A DNA stretch of 64,000 nucleotides from assembly GCA_963800215.1 (NCBI GenBank), contig CAWCZY010000006.1, positions 434,001 to 498,000 on the forward strand. Reading direction: 5' to 3'. The notes beneath the pieces are model-generated. The model did not search any database, was not told the origin of the DNA, and saw nothing but the letters and a program-made list of their open reading frames with translations. Positions 34,897-45,058 of this stretch are shown piece by piece. Both the position numbers and the translations under genes were made by a program. Numbering within the stretch: position 1 is the first letter of the stretch; each line of letters opens with the position of its first letter. The DNA is from JAJPKK01 sp963800215. Lineage in GTDB: Bacteria; Pseudomonadota; Alphaproteobacteria; Rhizobiales; Xanthobacteraceae.

Positions 34897-36448
34897 TTAA
34901 TTGCGCGTTGGCGCCGATGCTGCGGCGAGGGGGCTCGAAGGCGGCGACTTCGTCGCGGTCTGGACCCTCGGATCATATTCCTCGAGCCGCACGAGGATGT
35001 CCTTCACCGGGCTGTCGGCCCACGCGTGGTTGACGAAATCCCGATGCGAGATGGGGCCGGCCGGCAGGAACGTGACGCTGCCGGCCATATGGTCTTGCCG
35101 CAATTCGGAGTCGAATGGCACCGACTTGGCTTTGAGTATCTGCTCCAGGTCGACGTTGTGATGTCGCGTGTGTGGCGTGTAGGAACTCACGAAAAACGCC
35201 GACCTGTTTTCCGCGATCCAGTTGGCGAACCTGTCTATCCCGCTGTAGAGGGCATCGAGCATGACGATCCCGTGCAGGCGCGACGGCTTTATGCCGCCAT
35301 GGTCCAGGACCGCCAGCGTCGGCCCGAACCCGCCGCTATAGGCCACGATCACGATCGGCATGTTGGCGAATACATGCGCCGTTCGCGGGTCGCCGTGGAG
35401 CTCGGCGAGTTGGTGGGCGGCCTCGTCGAGGAACCGCTTGAATTCCTCCCGGCTCGCTGAATTTTCCGGGATTCGAATCCGCGGCGTCGACGGCGAACTG
35501 CGGTGCGACCAGGACCGCATTCATGCCCGACTCCGAAATCTGCGCGGGCACCTGTTGGCGGTCGCGGACATCGCGCGCGAGAATGGCACCGTGGCCGTGG
35601 AAGAATACGATCATCACGGCGGGCCGATTGGCGTCGAATCCCGGCGGAATGTGAAGCAAAACATGGGGATCACTGTAGGTCCCCGATCCACGGGTGTGGC
35701 CCTCCACGGGGAAAGGCGCCGTCTCGAACTCGACCAGGGCCGTCTTCGGATCGCCGTCGAGCGGAATGCGCGGGATCATCTGCGCCGGCGCAGTGCGGGG
35801 AGGCGGGACAACGCTCTCCAACGTGGCAACGCGGGTGAGCGACTTGCTCTTGGCCTCGTTGACCTTGTCGGGGTCCTTGTCCCTCGCCCGGACCGGCTGC
35901 GGGGCGTAATAGCTCACGCTTTGTACCCTCGTGATCGGGATGCCGGCGATGCGGTTTACCGCGCTCGGGCGCGCGTCCGGCGCGTTACGCACGGCCCGGT
36001 CGATCGCTCCAGCCGCGTCCGTCCCGGCCGCGAGTATCATCGGGTGACTGGACCTGGCGAGTGAATCCGACTTGCCGGACCTGACCACCTCCGCGGCGGC
36101 GTAGCGATTGTTGGATGGCGCCGCAGCGTAGGAAGAGGGGACCGCAGCGTAGCCGTCGGTGTAGGGAGATTGAAGGACGGCCTGGGACGGAGCGGCCAGC
36201 ATGGGCGAGCCGAACACACTGTACAGCAGCCAGAAGCAACCGGCGGCGCCCACGAGCAAGCCGGCAGAGGCCAGCAGCACCCCGTATTCCAGCCCGCTTG
36301 CTCGCCGCGCCGGCCGCCATCCCGGTTCGAACCTGCTGTGATTGCGGTCGACATGGCTGGGCGCGCGCAAAGTCCGCGCACCTGCGCGCTCGGGTCGCCG
36401 ATGCGTCCCCACGTCCGCATTGCTATGGCGCGCATGCTGAACCGACAC
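34897..36448 (-). CDS. Membrane-anchored alpha/beta-hydrolase-like protein (one frame disruption)
   Basis: The N-terminal part has one membrane helix (YGVLLASAGLLVGAAGCFWL), then a long low-complexity stretch. The hydrolase-like part begins HVLLHIPPGFDANRPAVMIV, with the oxyanion motif FFHGHG and APQFAVDAADSNPGKFSEPG. At about 35445-35452 one inserted base breaks the frame, and the protein continues FKRFLDEAAHQLAEL. The nucleophile-like VIVAYSGGFGPTLAVLDHGG follows, and reading ends at 34897. The corrected length is about 517 residues. The start is uncertain: a GTG at 36448 gives VSVQHARHSNADVG, and a TTG at 36532 is also open. Substrate unknown. Confidence 0.65.
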
Positions 36449-36879
36449 CGCGTGTGCACGCGGCCGTCGGAACGATTGCGGCGCCGGGCTAAGATCCCGA
36501 TAAACCACTATTCCCCCACCCCACTGCCGCAAGCTTCGGCAAAGACTATGTCGCTTTTTGGGTGATCGCCCCCAGCATCCGACCCCACATCCGGACCCCT
36601 GAATTTCGGGACCGGTCAGCCCACTAACTCATTGAAGTCGCGGGCAACTTACCCAAGCCGACGGTTCGCGTCGGTTGGGTCGCGGCACCTGCGCATGTCT
36701 GCGCGGGCGCGAAACAAACCATGAACGGGCCTCCGGCGTCGGTCATCGGCATGAAACTGAGGGATCGAAGGCCACCGCTGCGCACCGGCTTCGCGCCGAC
36801 TTCGTCCCAACTTGGGCTCGATCGCCCGCAGCCGGCCGTGTCCCAATTCAAGTCTATGAAACTGATGGTTAAAGCCAGC
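36449..36879. other. Intergenic region without recognisable gene
   Basis: About 430 bases between the hydrolase start and the stop of the first secreted paralogue. Only weak overlapping readings occur on both strands, with arginine- and proline-heavy composition and no family features. It must contain the hydrolase promoter. I see no repeat or RNA gene. Confidence 0.4.
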
Positions 36880-37989
36880 CTAATTGGGCTTGGCCTCAGG
36901 CTTGGGCTCGACCGTCTTCTGGGCCAGCAGCAAATTCGATTCATTGGTCCGCCAGCGATACCCGAGGCCGAAGTCGATGGGGATCGCGTGACCCCTGCCG
37001 AACACCTCAGACATCTGGGGCTGATAATGTTGTGCAAAAATCGAGATCGGGACGTAATAGCGGCCGAACGGTTGCAGCTCCCATTTCTTGCGGTCGAAAT
37101 ATTTCACCGGGATGCCGGAGTCGTCCTGCAGGATCGTTGCGCTGTGGTCGAGCATGAAGTTGCGCACGGTCGAGAAATTGCCGCTGTGCAGCAGGTATGA
37201 CGCGCTCTTGACGAAGCTGTCGGCGGCGCCGAGCTTTTCGCAGAAAGCCAGGAAACCGCTCGTCTTCACACCGTCATTGGCGAGGTTGGTGCTGAAATAA
37301 TACATCGTCTGCATCGGGCCTTCGCCCGCCGAAAAAGTGATCTTCACGCCCTTCGCGTTGGTTTTCACCCCGGTCTCGTCGGCTGCCCTTTCGTTGCCGT
37401 CGTTGTCGATGTTCACGAATTTCGTTTCGTGGATGGTCTTGCCGGAACGCGCCAGGAAAACGTAGATGACCGGCAGGGTTCCGTAGACCGGGCCGGAGCT
37501 CAACTGGCTTCGCATGTTCTTCGTGATGAAGAAGCTGAGCGACAGGAGCGTATGCAGGTCGTTCTCGAGGGCGTGCAGCGTGTACGTCACGGTGCCACGC
37601 GGCAGGCTGGTCAATGGGGGAATGTTGCCCGGAGGCTCCAAGCCGGCCAACACGTAAGTGGTGGCATTCGGGAACAGCGCGAGGGCGTGCAGGGCGTCCG
37701 GCCCGCTGAAAAAGTACAGCATCGTGTCGTGTGTCGCGGTCAGCCGCGCCTTGGAAAACGCGCGGACCTTGGCGAGGTGGTTCCTGTCCTCCTGCCCGAA
37801 GATAGAATTGAAATAGTTCGCGTGCTGTTGCCAGCTCGAATCCTTGGTGAGCGCGACGAGCGGCGACCCCGGGGAGGGAGGCAGCCCGGCAAGGAATCGC
37901 GCGGTGTCGTCCGGACTGGCGATATCGGCGCTTCGCGCTGGCGCGATCGACAGTGCCAGCAGGCTGAGGAGCAGTGCGGCGAATCTCAT
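36880..37989 (-). CDS. Secreted protein of unknown function, tandem paralogue 1
   Basis: The 369-residue product has a Sec signal peptide (MRFAALLLSLLALSIAPARS). The mature part shares strings such as PDDTARFLAGLPPSPGSPL, MLYFFSGPDALHALALFPN, VYGTLPVIYVFLARSGKTIH, DHSATILQDDSGIPVKYF and DFGLGYRWR with the next gene almost throughout. I do not recognise a named family; the length and the conserved His/Asp content suggest an enzyme-like fold. A GTG nine bases upstream (37998) is open, but the ATG at 37989 matches the start of the paralogue. It lies downstream of its twin, separated by a remnant of the permease gene. Confidence 0.8.
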   Translation of the reverse strand: MRFAALLLSLLALSIAPARSADIASPDDTARFLAGLPPSPGSPLVALTKDSSWQQHANYFNSIFGQEDRNHLAKVRAFSKARLTATHDTMLYFFSGPDALHALALFPNATTYVLAGLEPPGNIPPLTSLPRGTVTYTLHALENDLHTLLSLSFFITKNMRSQLSSGPVYGTLPVIYVFLARSGKTIHETKFVNIDNDGNERAADETGVKTNAKGVKITFSAGEGPMQTMYYFSTNLANDGVKTSGFLAFCEKLGAADSFVKSASYLLHSGNFSTVRNFMLDHSATILQDDSGIPVKYFDRKKWELQPFGRYYVPISIFAQHYQPQMSEVFGRGHAIPIDFGLGYRWRTNESNLLLAQKTVEPKPEAKPN

Positions 37990-38024
37990 TTTTTGCACTT
38001 GAAAGCGTCTCGCTTTAGACTGGG

Positions 38025-38170
38025 GCTCGGGAGATCAGAAGACGTGATCTTCGACAACGGAAGCCGTGCACCGCGGATCACAAGGCCGGATCGCATCATT
38101 GCGAAGCGCGCGAGCGATTGCAACGGCCCCATATTGCAGAGCCCGCGAGCAACTGCAACGGCCGTTTGCC
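38025..38170 (-). pseudogene. Remnant of the APC permease 3' end carried in a tandem duplication
   Basis: TTCGACAACGGAAGCCGTGC and AAGGCCGGATCGCATCATTG, continuing GCGAAGCGCGCGAGCGATTG, match the end of the permease gene at about 39406-39475 (TTCGACAACAGAAGAGATGC, GAGGCCGGACAGCATCATCG). The match follows directly upstream of paralogue 1, just as the real permease end precedes paralogue 2. A short repeated unit (GCGCGAGCGATTGCAACGGCC and CCCGCGAGCAACTGCAACGGCC) suggests further slippage. The remnant is non-coding. Confidence 0.7.
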
Positions 38171-38234
38171 GGCCGCAGCATCCATCAGCCGCGCCATCTT
38201 CACCCGCGACAACAACGAGTGGCTGGAAATTGGC

Positions 38235-39332
38235 CTAATTGGGCTTGGACTCGATGATCTTCTGGGCCAGCAGCAGGTTCGATTCGTTGACCCGCCAGCG
38301 GTATCCGAGGCCGAAATCGATCGGGATCGGGTTGCCCTTGCGGAACAATTCCGCGAGCTTGGGCTGGTAATTGTGCGAAAACACCGCGATCGGATGGACA
38401 TAATGGCCGAACGGCTGCGGCTGCCATTTCTTGCGGTCGAAGAAACTCACGGGAATGCCGGTGTCGTCCTGCAGGATGGTTGCGCTGTGGTCGAGCAGGA
38501 AATTGCGCACGGTGGAGAAATTGCCGCCATGCAGCAGGTACGACGCGCTCTTGACGAAGCTGTCGGCGACGCCGAGCTTGTTGCAAAAGGCCAGGAACCC
38601 GCTGTTCTTCACGCCGTCATTGGTCAGGTTGGTCGAGAAATAATACAGCGTCTGCGTGGGGCCTTCGCCGGCCGAAAAGGTGATTTTGACGCCCTTGGCA
38701 GTGGCTTTCGCCCCGGTCTCCTCGGGCGCCTTTTCGTTGCCTTCGTTGTCGAGGTTGACGAATTTCGTCTCGTGGATGGTCTGGCCCGATCGTGCCAGGA
38801 ACACGTAGATGACCGGCAGAGTCCCGTAGACCGGACCCGGGCGCAATTGGTTCTCCATGTTCTTGGTGATGAAGTAACTGAGCTTGAACAAATTGCCCAA
38901 TGCGGACTCGAGGCCGCGCAGCGTCCGCGCCACGGTGGCGTGGGACAGGCCGTTCAACGGAGGAATGTTGCCCGGGGGCTCCAGGCCGGCCAGCACATAG
39001 GTGGATGCGTTGGGAAACAACGCGAGGGCGTGCAGGGCATCCGGCCCGCTGAACATGTAGAGCAGCGTGTCGTGGGTCGGGCTCAACCGCGCCTTGGCGA
39101 ACGCGCGCACTTTGGCGAGGTGATCCCTGTCCTCCTGTCCGAAGATCGCATTGAAATGATTGGCGTGCTGTTGCCAGTTCGGGTCCTTGGTGAGCGCCGC
39201 CAGGGGCGAGTCCGGTAACGGAGGCAGCCCGGCCAGGAACCGCGCGGTGTCGTCGGGCGTGGCGATCTCGGCGCTCCGTACCGGCGCGATCGACAGCGCC
39301 AGCAGGCTCAGGAGCAGGGCGGCAAATCTCAT
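38235..39332 (-). CDS. Secreted protein of unknown function, tandem paralogue 2
   Basis: The 365-residue product starts MRFAALLLSLLALSIAPVRS (signal peptide) and aligns end to end with the protein encoded at 36880. Differences are conservative and spread along the length; the C-terminal tail is a few residues shorter. Shared segments include FFDRKKW/YFDRKKW and DFGLGYRWRVNESNLLLAQK. It stands 39 bases downstream of the APC permease on the same strand and may be co-transcribed with it. The similarity of both frame and length argues that both copies are under selection. Confidence 0.82.
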   Translation of the reverse strand: MRFAALLLSLLALSIAPVRSAEIATPDDTARFLAGLPPLPDSPLAALTKDPNWQQHANHFNAIFGQEDRDHLAKVRAFAKARLSPTHDTLLYMFSGPDALHALALFPNASTYVLAGLEPPGNIPPLNGLSHATVARTLRGLESALGNLFKLSYFITKNMENQLRPGPVYGTLPVIYVFLARSGQTIHETKFVNLDNEGNEKAPEETGAKATAKGVKITFSAGEGPTQTLYYFSTNLTNDGVKNSGFLAFCNKLGVADSFVKSASYLLHGGNFSTVRNFLLDHSATILQDDTGIPVSFFDRKKWQPQPFGHYVHPIAVFSHNYQPKLAELFRKGNPIPIDFGLGYRWRVNESNLLLAQKIIESKPN

Positions 39333-39371
39333 TTTGGCACCTCGAAAGCGTCTTGCTTTGGACCGTGGCCT

Positions 39372-40796
39372 TTAGGCCGTGGCTTGTGGGGTGTCCGAAG
39401 GCATGGCCTTCGACAACAGAAGAGATGCACCGTAGATGGCGAGGCCGGACAGCATCATCGCGAAGCCCGCGAGGGACTGCACCGGCCGGTTGACGACGAG
39501 ATAATACATCATCCACAGCATCACGGCGAGAAAGACGAGCGGCGTCACCGGATAACCCCAGGCGCGGTACGGCCGCGGCAGCTTCGGATGGGTGATGCGC
39601 AGCGTGATGACGCCCAGCACCGTGAAGAACGAGCAGAAGGTGAGGCTGAACTGGATGAAATCGAGCACCTTCTCGAAGCTCCCGCTCAACAGCAGCAGAG
39701 TCGAAACCAGGAGCTGAAAGATGATCGCGGCGGCCGGCACGCCCTTTGCCGATTTGCGCGAGAAGATGCGCAGCAGCGGCATGTCCTCGCCCATGGTCAT
39801 GGTGACACGCGGACCGATCCACATCATGGCGCTGATGGAGGAGACGAGCCCGATGCAGATCAGCATGCCGACGATGCGGCCGCCGAGGGCGCCGAACATG
39901 TGGGTGCCGGCGATCATGGCAACGTTGAGCTGGCCGGCCAGTTCCTGCATCGGCGTGACGGAGAGGAAGACGGCATTGAGGCCGACATAGGCCACGATCA
40001 CGATCGCGGTTCCCAGGAACAGGGCGAGCGGCAGGTTGCGGTTGGGCTCCTCGATCTCGCCGATGATGTAGGTCGCGGCGTTCCAGCCCGAGTAGGAGTA
40101 CATCACGAAAACCAGGCTGATGGCGAACGGCGCGCTGGTGATGAAGTCGAGGTCGACGGCGGTCGGCGCGAACGAGATCGGCTGCCGGCTGCCCAGCACG
40201 AGGCCCGACACCAGAAAAGCCACGATCAGGAAAAGCTTGATGGCCGTCCAGATATTCTGGAACGCACTGCCTTGCCTGATGCCCATCAGATGCACGAGCG
40301 AGATGAGCCAGACAATGACGAGCCCGGGCCAGGGCAGCGGCGCGTCCGGCATGACGGACCTGAAATAGACACTGAACGCCATGGCGGCGAGCGCGACCGG
40401 TGCCGCAAAGCCGACCGTCGCCGACAGGAAGCCCGCCACGAAGCCGAACGCCGGATGGTAGATCCTCCGCAGGAAATTGTATTCCCCGCTCGAGCGGGGA
40501 AACATCAGGGCAAGCTCCGCATAGGAGATCGCCCCGCACATCGCCACGATCCCGCCGATGATCCACAGCGCCAGCAGCGAGAAGCCGGACGTGATGTCCT
40601 TCACCTGGAACCCGAGGCTGGTGAAGACGCCGACGCCCACCATGTCGGCAACGACGATCGATGTAGCGGTCAGGCCGGATACCCTCGCGAAGGACGCTCC
40701 GCCGGAAATTGGTTTGGTCACGTTCACTGGTCGTGCCGCGGCATGACCGGGCGCACCGGTAGATAATTCGACATGCGATTCGCCGTGTCCCCGCAC
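39372..40796 (-). CDS. APC-superfamily amino-acid permease
   Basis: The 474-residue product has about 12 membrane helices and the APC opening SIVVADMVGVGVFTSLGFQV near residue 46, where GVGVF is the unwound TM1 substrate site. It also has SYAELALMFPRSSGEYNFL in TM2 and YSYSGWNAATYIIGEIEEPNR near residue 240. It imports an amino acid or amine by proton coupling or exchange; the specificity is unknown. The frame opens with a GTG at 40796, and other GTG codons follow soon after. Its 3' end was copied into the gap at 38.0-38.2 kb. Confidence 0.9.
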   Translation of the reverse strand: MRGHGESHVELSTGAPGHAAARPVNVTKPISGGASFARVSGLTATSIVVADMVGVGVFTSLGFQVKDITSGFSLLALWIIGGIVAMCGAISYAELALMFPRSSGEYNFLRRIYHPAFGFVAGFLSATVGFAAPVALAAMAFSVYFRSVMPDAPLPWPGLVIVWLISLVHLMGIRQGSAFQNIWTAIKLFLIVAFLVSGLVLGSRQPISFAPTAVDLDFITSAPFAISLVFVMYSYSGWNAATYIIGEIEEPNRNLPLALFLGTAIVIVAYVGLNAVFLSVTPMQELAGQLNVAMIAGTHMFGALGGRIVGMLICIGLVSSISAMMWIGPRVTMTMGEDMPLLRIFSRKSAKGVPAAAIIFQLLVSTLLLLSGSFEKVLDFIQFSLTFCSFFTVLGVITLRITHPKLPRPYRAWGYPVTPLVFLAVMLWMMYYLVVNRPVQSLAGFAMMLSGLAIYGASLLLSKAMPSDTPQATA

Positions 40797-40956
40797 AATA
40801 GCCTCGCCCCCGACCTATAGTCCCCACCGGCCTGAAAAATCGCGCCGCTCCATCAAATAGTTAGTGGGCCAGCCTGTCCAGCTCTCGGGAACCGGATTGT
40901 CGTCAGACCATCGGAATTTGCGTTTTGTATGTCGGCCGCGACACACTGTGACTGGC

Positions 40957-41394
40957 TCATCCGCCGCGCTGGGCGGTGATGAGCTGGGTCTGGGTGACGA
41001 TGGCGGCGAGCCTGCCGTCGCTGCGAATGATGCGGGTCTGCCATACCATCGTGGTCCGCCCGCGGTGCAGCGGGGTGCACTCGGCGCGGATGGTGTCGCC
41101 TGCGGGCACGGCGGCGAAGAAATTGGTCTTGCTTTCGATCGTGGTGGTGCCGGCGCCCGGGGGCATGTTGACGAAGGTGGCGGTGCCGCCGAGATTGTCG
41201 GCAATTCCCATCACCGCGCCGCCATGCAGTCCGCCGTTGCGGTTGGTCAGTTCGTCCCGCACCACCACCTCGGCCACCACCTTGTCGCGCGTGACCTCGA
41301 CGAGCTTGAGCCCCATGAGCCGGGCGAATGGCGGTTGTTGCGCGGCGACCGCCTGGATGCGGCGGTCGGTATCGGTGTCGTCTTCAGCCGTCAT
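40957..41394 (-). CDS. PaaI-family hotdog-fold thioesterase
   Basis: The 145-residue product matches the single hotdog domain. MGLKLVEVTRDKVVAEVVV precedes the active-site segment NRNGGLHGGAVMGIADNLGG (about residues 50-69), and FFAAVPAGDTIRAEC follows. Such enzymes hydrolyse small acyl- or aryl-CoA thioesters in the cytoplasm. The ATG at 41394 fits the domain length; the open reading extends far upstream only because it enters the peroxiredoxin gene in another frame. It lies 100 bases downstream of that gene. Confidence 0.9.
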   Translation of the reverse strand: MTAEDDTDTDRRIQAVAAQQPPFARLMGLKLVEVTRDKVVAEVVVRDELTNRNGGLHGGAVMGIADNLGGTATFVNMPPGAGTTTIESKTNFFAAVPAGDTIRAECTPLHRGRTTMVWQTRIIRSDGRLAAIVTQTQLITAQRGG

Positions 41395-41494
41395 GGCGGT
41401 CTGGTCCAGAAAATGGGCGATTGGAGCAAGCGGCATGCGAAAAGCGCGGCCGCCGGCCGCGCCTTCGTCATAGAGCGAGAGTCTTCGAACGCCG

Positions 41495-42156
41495 TCAGCG
41501 CGGCTGCGGCACGATGCGCAGATAGGGGCGCGGCGCCTTCCAGCCCTGCGGGTAGATCTTCTTGGCATCGTCGTCGCTGACCGAGCCGAGCGATGATGAC
41601 GTCCTCGCCCTGTTTCCAGTTCGCGGGCGTCGCGACCTTGTGCTTGGCGGTCAGCTGCAGCGAATCGATGACCCGCAGCACCTCGTCGAAATTGCGTCCG
41701 GTGGTCATGGGATAGACCAGGATCAGCTTGATCTTCTTGTCCGGCCCGATGATGAAGACGTTGCGCACCGTCTGGTTGTCGGCCGCCGTGCGCTGGGCGG
41801 CGTCGCCGGACGCGGCCGCCGGCAGCATGCCCCAGGCCTTGGCGATCTTGAGATCGGTGTCGCCGATCAGTCGGGTAGTTCGGCGCAAAGCCCTGGGTCT
41901 CCTTGATATCGATCGCCCACTTGCCGTGGTTGGTGACGGGATCGACCGAAAGGCCGATGACCTTGACGTCGCGCTTGTCGAACTCGGGCTTGAGGCGCGC
42001 CATGGTGCCGAGTTCGGTGGTGCACACCGGGGTGAAATCCTTGGGGTGGGAAAACAGCACCGCCCAGGAATTGCCGATCCAGTCATGAAAACGGATGTGG
42101 CCTTCCGTCGTGTCCGCCTCGAAATCAGGTGCGGTATCGCCAATCTGCAGCGTCAT
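41495..42156 (-). CDS. 1-Cys peroxiredoxin (Prx6 type; two frame disruptions)
   Basis: The gene starts at 42156 with MTLQIGDTAPDFEADTTEG. It shows the peroxidatic site HPKDFTPVCTTELG, with cysteine near residue 45, and GLSVDPVTNHGKWAIDI. A base inserted near 41871 breaks the frame before LIGDTDLKIAKAWGMLPA, and a second near 41584-41590 precedes SVSDDDAKKIYPQGWK. Corrected, the protein has about 219 residues, the full Prx6 length, and ends at 41495. No resolving cysteine partner of the 2-Cys type is seen. It reduces hydrogen and organic peroxides. Both breaks look like sequence errors. Confidence 0.9.
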
Positions 42157-42494
42157 TGTACAATCTCCATGCTTTGAGCCACTTTCACCGGCGACTGTCG
42201 CCCGGGCGGCTTTCATATAGGGCGTTCGGCCCGCTGGGCGAAATATCCAACTAAGGATAAAAAAATCTTGCCAAGGGCGGCTCTGCGAAGGGAACCGATG
42301 AACTGCATCGGCCTTTGAAACATAACAATTTTTTCGCCATCGCAGTCCGGCTGCGACGATGCCATCCGACTGCGGACTACGAGATTGCGCCCGATTGAAC
42401 CTTTCCGACCCCCGGCCAGACACATGGGGGTGGACGCCGTTAGCAAGCGGGTAAGGCATCACCGCTAAGCATGGCGCCAGCAGGGGTGAGGGTC
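42157..42494. other. Intergenic region, peroxiredoxin promoter side
   Basis: These 338 bases contain no supported gene. A small GC stem, CCCCCGGCCAGACACATGGGGG, lies near 42411. A short reverse reading across 42213-42446 has no family features. The region should hold divergent promoters for the peroxiredoxin and the small forward gene. Confidence 0.4.
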
Positions 42495-42775
42495 ATGGAC
42501 GATCATCAGTACAGCGTTCCCGCAGCTTTGCGGACCGTGCCGAACGGTTCGAGCGGCAATTTCAAGACCCTGGTGAGCGCGATCGAGCGCTCCGGGATCA
42601 CGGCCGCTGCGGCGGAGAGCTCCGACGACGATCGGTTCGACAACCTGTTCGCGCTCGCCCCGGCCACGTCGCTCGCCTCCTGGGCGCCCCGTTGCGCCGA
42701 ACCGACATCGATACCGAGATCCTGCAGTGGATCGTTTCCCACGTCCCCAGCCGGAAGCGGTCGAAGCCTCACTGA
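42495..42775 (+). CDS. Small hypothetical protein (frame disruption in a C run)
   Basis: From the ATG at 42495, preceded by GGGTGAGGGTC, the reading goes MDDHQYSVPAALRTVP and DDRFDNLFALAPATSLASWA. It then continues better in another frame as LRRTDIDTEILQWIVSHVPS, stopping at 42775. One base missing from the C run at 42687-42690 would join the two parts into a protein of about 93 residues. The composition is protein-like but no family is recognised. Confidence is low because the alternative is a 147-residue unbroken reading to 42935 with a poor C-terminal half. Confidence 0.4.
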
Positions 42776-42993
42776 CGGGCCTTTTGGCCTTCACCCGCAT
42801 CGGACCGCACCGGCCGGTGCGATGTTCGTCGGTTATGATCTCGTGAGCGGCTTCTCCCCGTGGACGACTTGTTTTTTCCCGCGTCTGATCTCCCGAAGAC
42901 GGCAAGTGCAAGTCCGATCACTAAGGTCGCATTGACAATTGCCTGCCGACACCGCAAAGGCCAATATGCCGGCATTTCGGGGTATTGGACCGC

Positions 42994-45008
42994 ATGTTCA
43001 AGCGCATTTTGATCGCCAATCGCGGTGAAATCGCCTGTCGCATCATCAAGACTGCGCGGCGCATGGGGATCGAGACCGTCGCGGTCTATTCCGACGCCGA
43101 CAAGGATGCCCTCCACGTCGAAATGGCCGACAGCGCCGTCCACATCGGGCCGCCGCCAGCCGCCGAGAGCTATCTCGTCATCGACAAGATCGTCGCGGCG
43201 TGCCGGTCGAGCGGGGCCGAGGCGGTGCATCCCGGATACGGCTTCCTGTCCGAGCGCGAGGCCTTTCCGGTCGCGCTGGCGAAGGCGGGGATCGTCTTCA
43301 TCGGTCCCAATCCCAAGGCGATCGCCGCCATGGGCGACAAGATCGAGAGCAAGAAGGCGGCGGCCGCTGCGAACGTCTCGACCGTCCCCGGCCATCTCGG
43401 GGTCATCGAGGACGACGTCCACGCGGTCGAGATCGCCGACGAGATCGGCTATCCCGTGATGATCAAGGCCTCCGCCGGCGGCGGCGGCAAGGGCATGCGG
43501 GTCGCCCATTCACGCTCCGAAGTCGCCGAAGGCTTCGCGCGGGCACGCTCGGAGGCGAAATCCTCGTTCGGGGACGACCGCGTCTTCATCGAGAAGTTCA
43601 TCGTCGACCCCCGCCACGTCGAAATCCAGGTGCTCGGCGACAAGCACGGCAACGTCATCTACCTGGGCGAGCGGGAATGCTCGATCCAGCGCCGCAACCA
43701 GAAGGTGATCGAGGAATCGCCGAGCCCGCTGCTCGATGCCGCGACCCGCGAGCGGATGGGCCTGCAGTCGGTCGCGCTCGCCAAGGCGGTCGGGTACGAC
43801 TCCGCCGGCACCGTGGAGTTCGTGGCCGGGCAGGACAAGAGCTTCTATTTCCTCGAGATGAACACCCGGCTGCAGGTCGAGCATCCCGTGACCGAGCTGG
43901 TCACCGGCATCGATCTCGTCGAGCAGATGATCCGCGTCGCCGCCGGCGAACCGCTCGCCATCAAGCAGAGCGACGTGACGCTGACGGGATCGGCGGTGGA
44001 ATCGCGCATCTATGCCGAAGATCCCTATCGCAATTTCCTGCCCTCGACCGGGCGGCTGGTGAAATACCGCCCGCCGGCCGAAGGCAGCGAGGGCGGCATC
44101 ACCGTGCGCAACGACACCGGCGTCTACGAGGGCGGCGAAATCTCGATCTATTACGATCCCATGATCGCCAAGCTCGTGACCCATGCCGACACCCGTGCCA
44201 AGGCGATCGCCGCCCAGGCGCGCGCGCTAGACGCCTTCTACATCGACGGCATCCGGCACAACATCCCATTCCTGTCGGCGCTGATGCAGCACAAGCGCTG
44301 GCAGGAGGGCCGGCTGTCGACCGGGCTTCATCGCCGAGGAGTTTCCCGACGGCTTTACGGCAGCCGCGCCGGAGGGGCTGGTCGCCCGGCGCATCGCCGC
44401 GGTCGCGGCGGCCGTCGACCATGTGCTGGGCGAACGCAAGCGCCGGATCTGCGGCCAGATGGTCGGCCGGCCGGTGGTGCGCGAGCGCTGGCGCTCGGTG
44501 TGGCTCGGCGGCGAGGAAATCCGTCTTGCGGTCGCCCGCGAGTCCCGCGGCATCGGCGTGCGCTTCCTCGGCGAGGGCGGCGCGGTGACCCCGCACGTCC
44601 TGAGTTCCCCCTGGAAGCCCGGCGATCCCGTGTGGCACGGCACCATCGACGGCGAACTCGTCGCGGTGCAGGTGCGCCCCGTTCCCAACGGCTTCCTGCT
44701 GGCGCACCGCGGCATCGAGGTGAAGGCGTTCGTCTATACCGAGAGCGAAGTCGGCGGCGGCGCGCCTGATGCCGATCAAGGTCGCCGCCGATACCAGCAA
44801 GAAGCTGCTGTGTCCGATGCCCGGGCTCGTGGTCTCCATCGCGGTGGCGCCGGGCCAGGAGGTCAAGGCCGGCGAGACCCTTGCCGTCGTCGAGGCCATG
44901 AAGATGGAGAACGTGCTGCGCGCCGAGCGTGACGGCACCGTCAAGGCGGTGTACGCGAAGAAGGGCGACAGCCTCGCGGTCGACGCGGTGATATTGGAAT
45001 TTGCGTAG
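42994..45008 (+). CDS. Biotin-dependent acyl-CoA carboxylase alpha subunit (acetyl/propionyl/methylcrotonyl type; two frame disruptions)
   Basis: The product begins MFKRILIANRGEIACRIIKT. Biotin carboxylase domains follow: VHPGYGFLSE near 85, ATP-grasp loop MIKASAGGGGKGMR near 160, EMNTRLQVEHPVTE near 288 and RIYAEDPYRNFLPSTG near 335. One extra G at 44323-44325 breaks the frame before FIAEEFPDGF, and a second insertion near 44752-44766 precedes RLMPIKV. The C terminus is a biotinyl domain with VVEAMKMENVL, the lysine being the biotin site. The corrected length is about 670 residues, as for PccA or MccA. The carboxyltransferase beta subunit is not in the window, so the acyl substrate is undetermined. 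Confidence 0.92.
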
Positions 45009-45024
45009 GGCGAACGGTTTTTTT

Positions 45025-45052
45025 CTCCCTCTCCCGCAAGCGGGGAGGGGAG
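45025..45052. repeat. Single copy of the CCCTCTCCCGC palindromic repeat
   Basis: CTCCCTCTCCCGCAAGCGGGGAGGGGAG is shorter than the copies at 678-774 and 61687-61813 but has the same core stem. It follows a T run (GGTTTTTTTC) between the convergent carboxylase and alpha/beta hydrolase stop codons, so it may act as a terminator. Confidence 0.6.
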
Positions 45053-45058
45053 CAATCG

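Noticed and set aside
38617..40827. A 736-codon reverse reading as one gene
   Set aside because: It runs out of frame through both the APC permease and the second secreted paralogue, each of which has a clear frame of its own.
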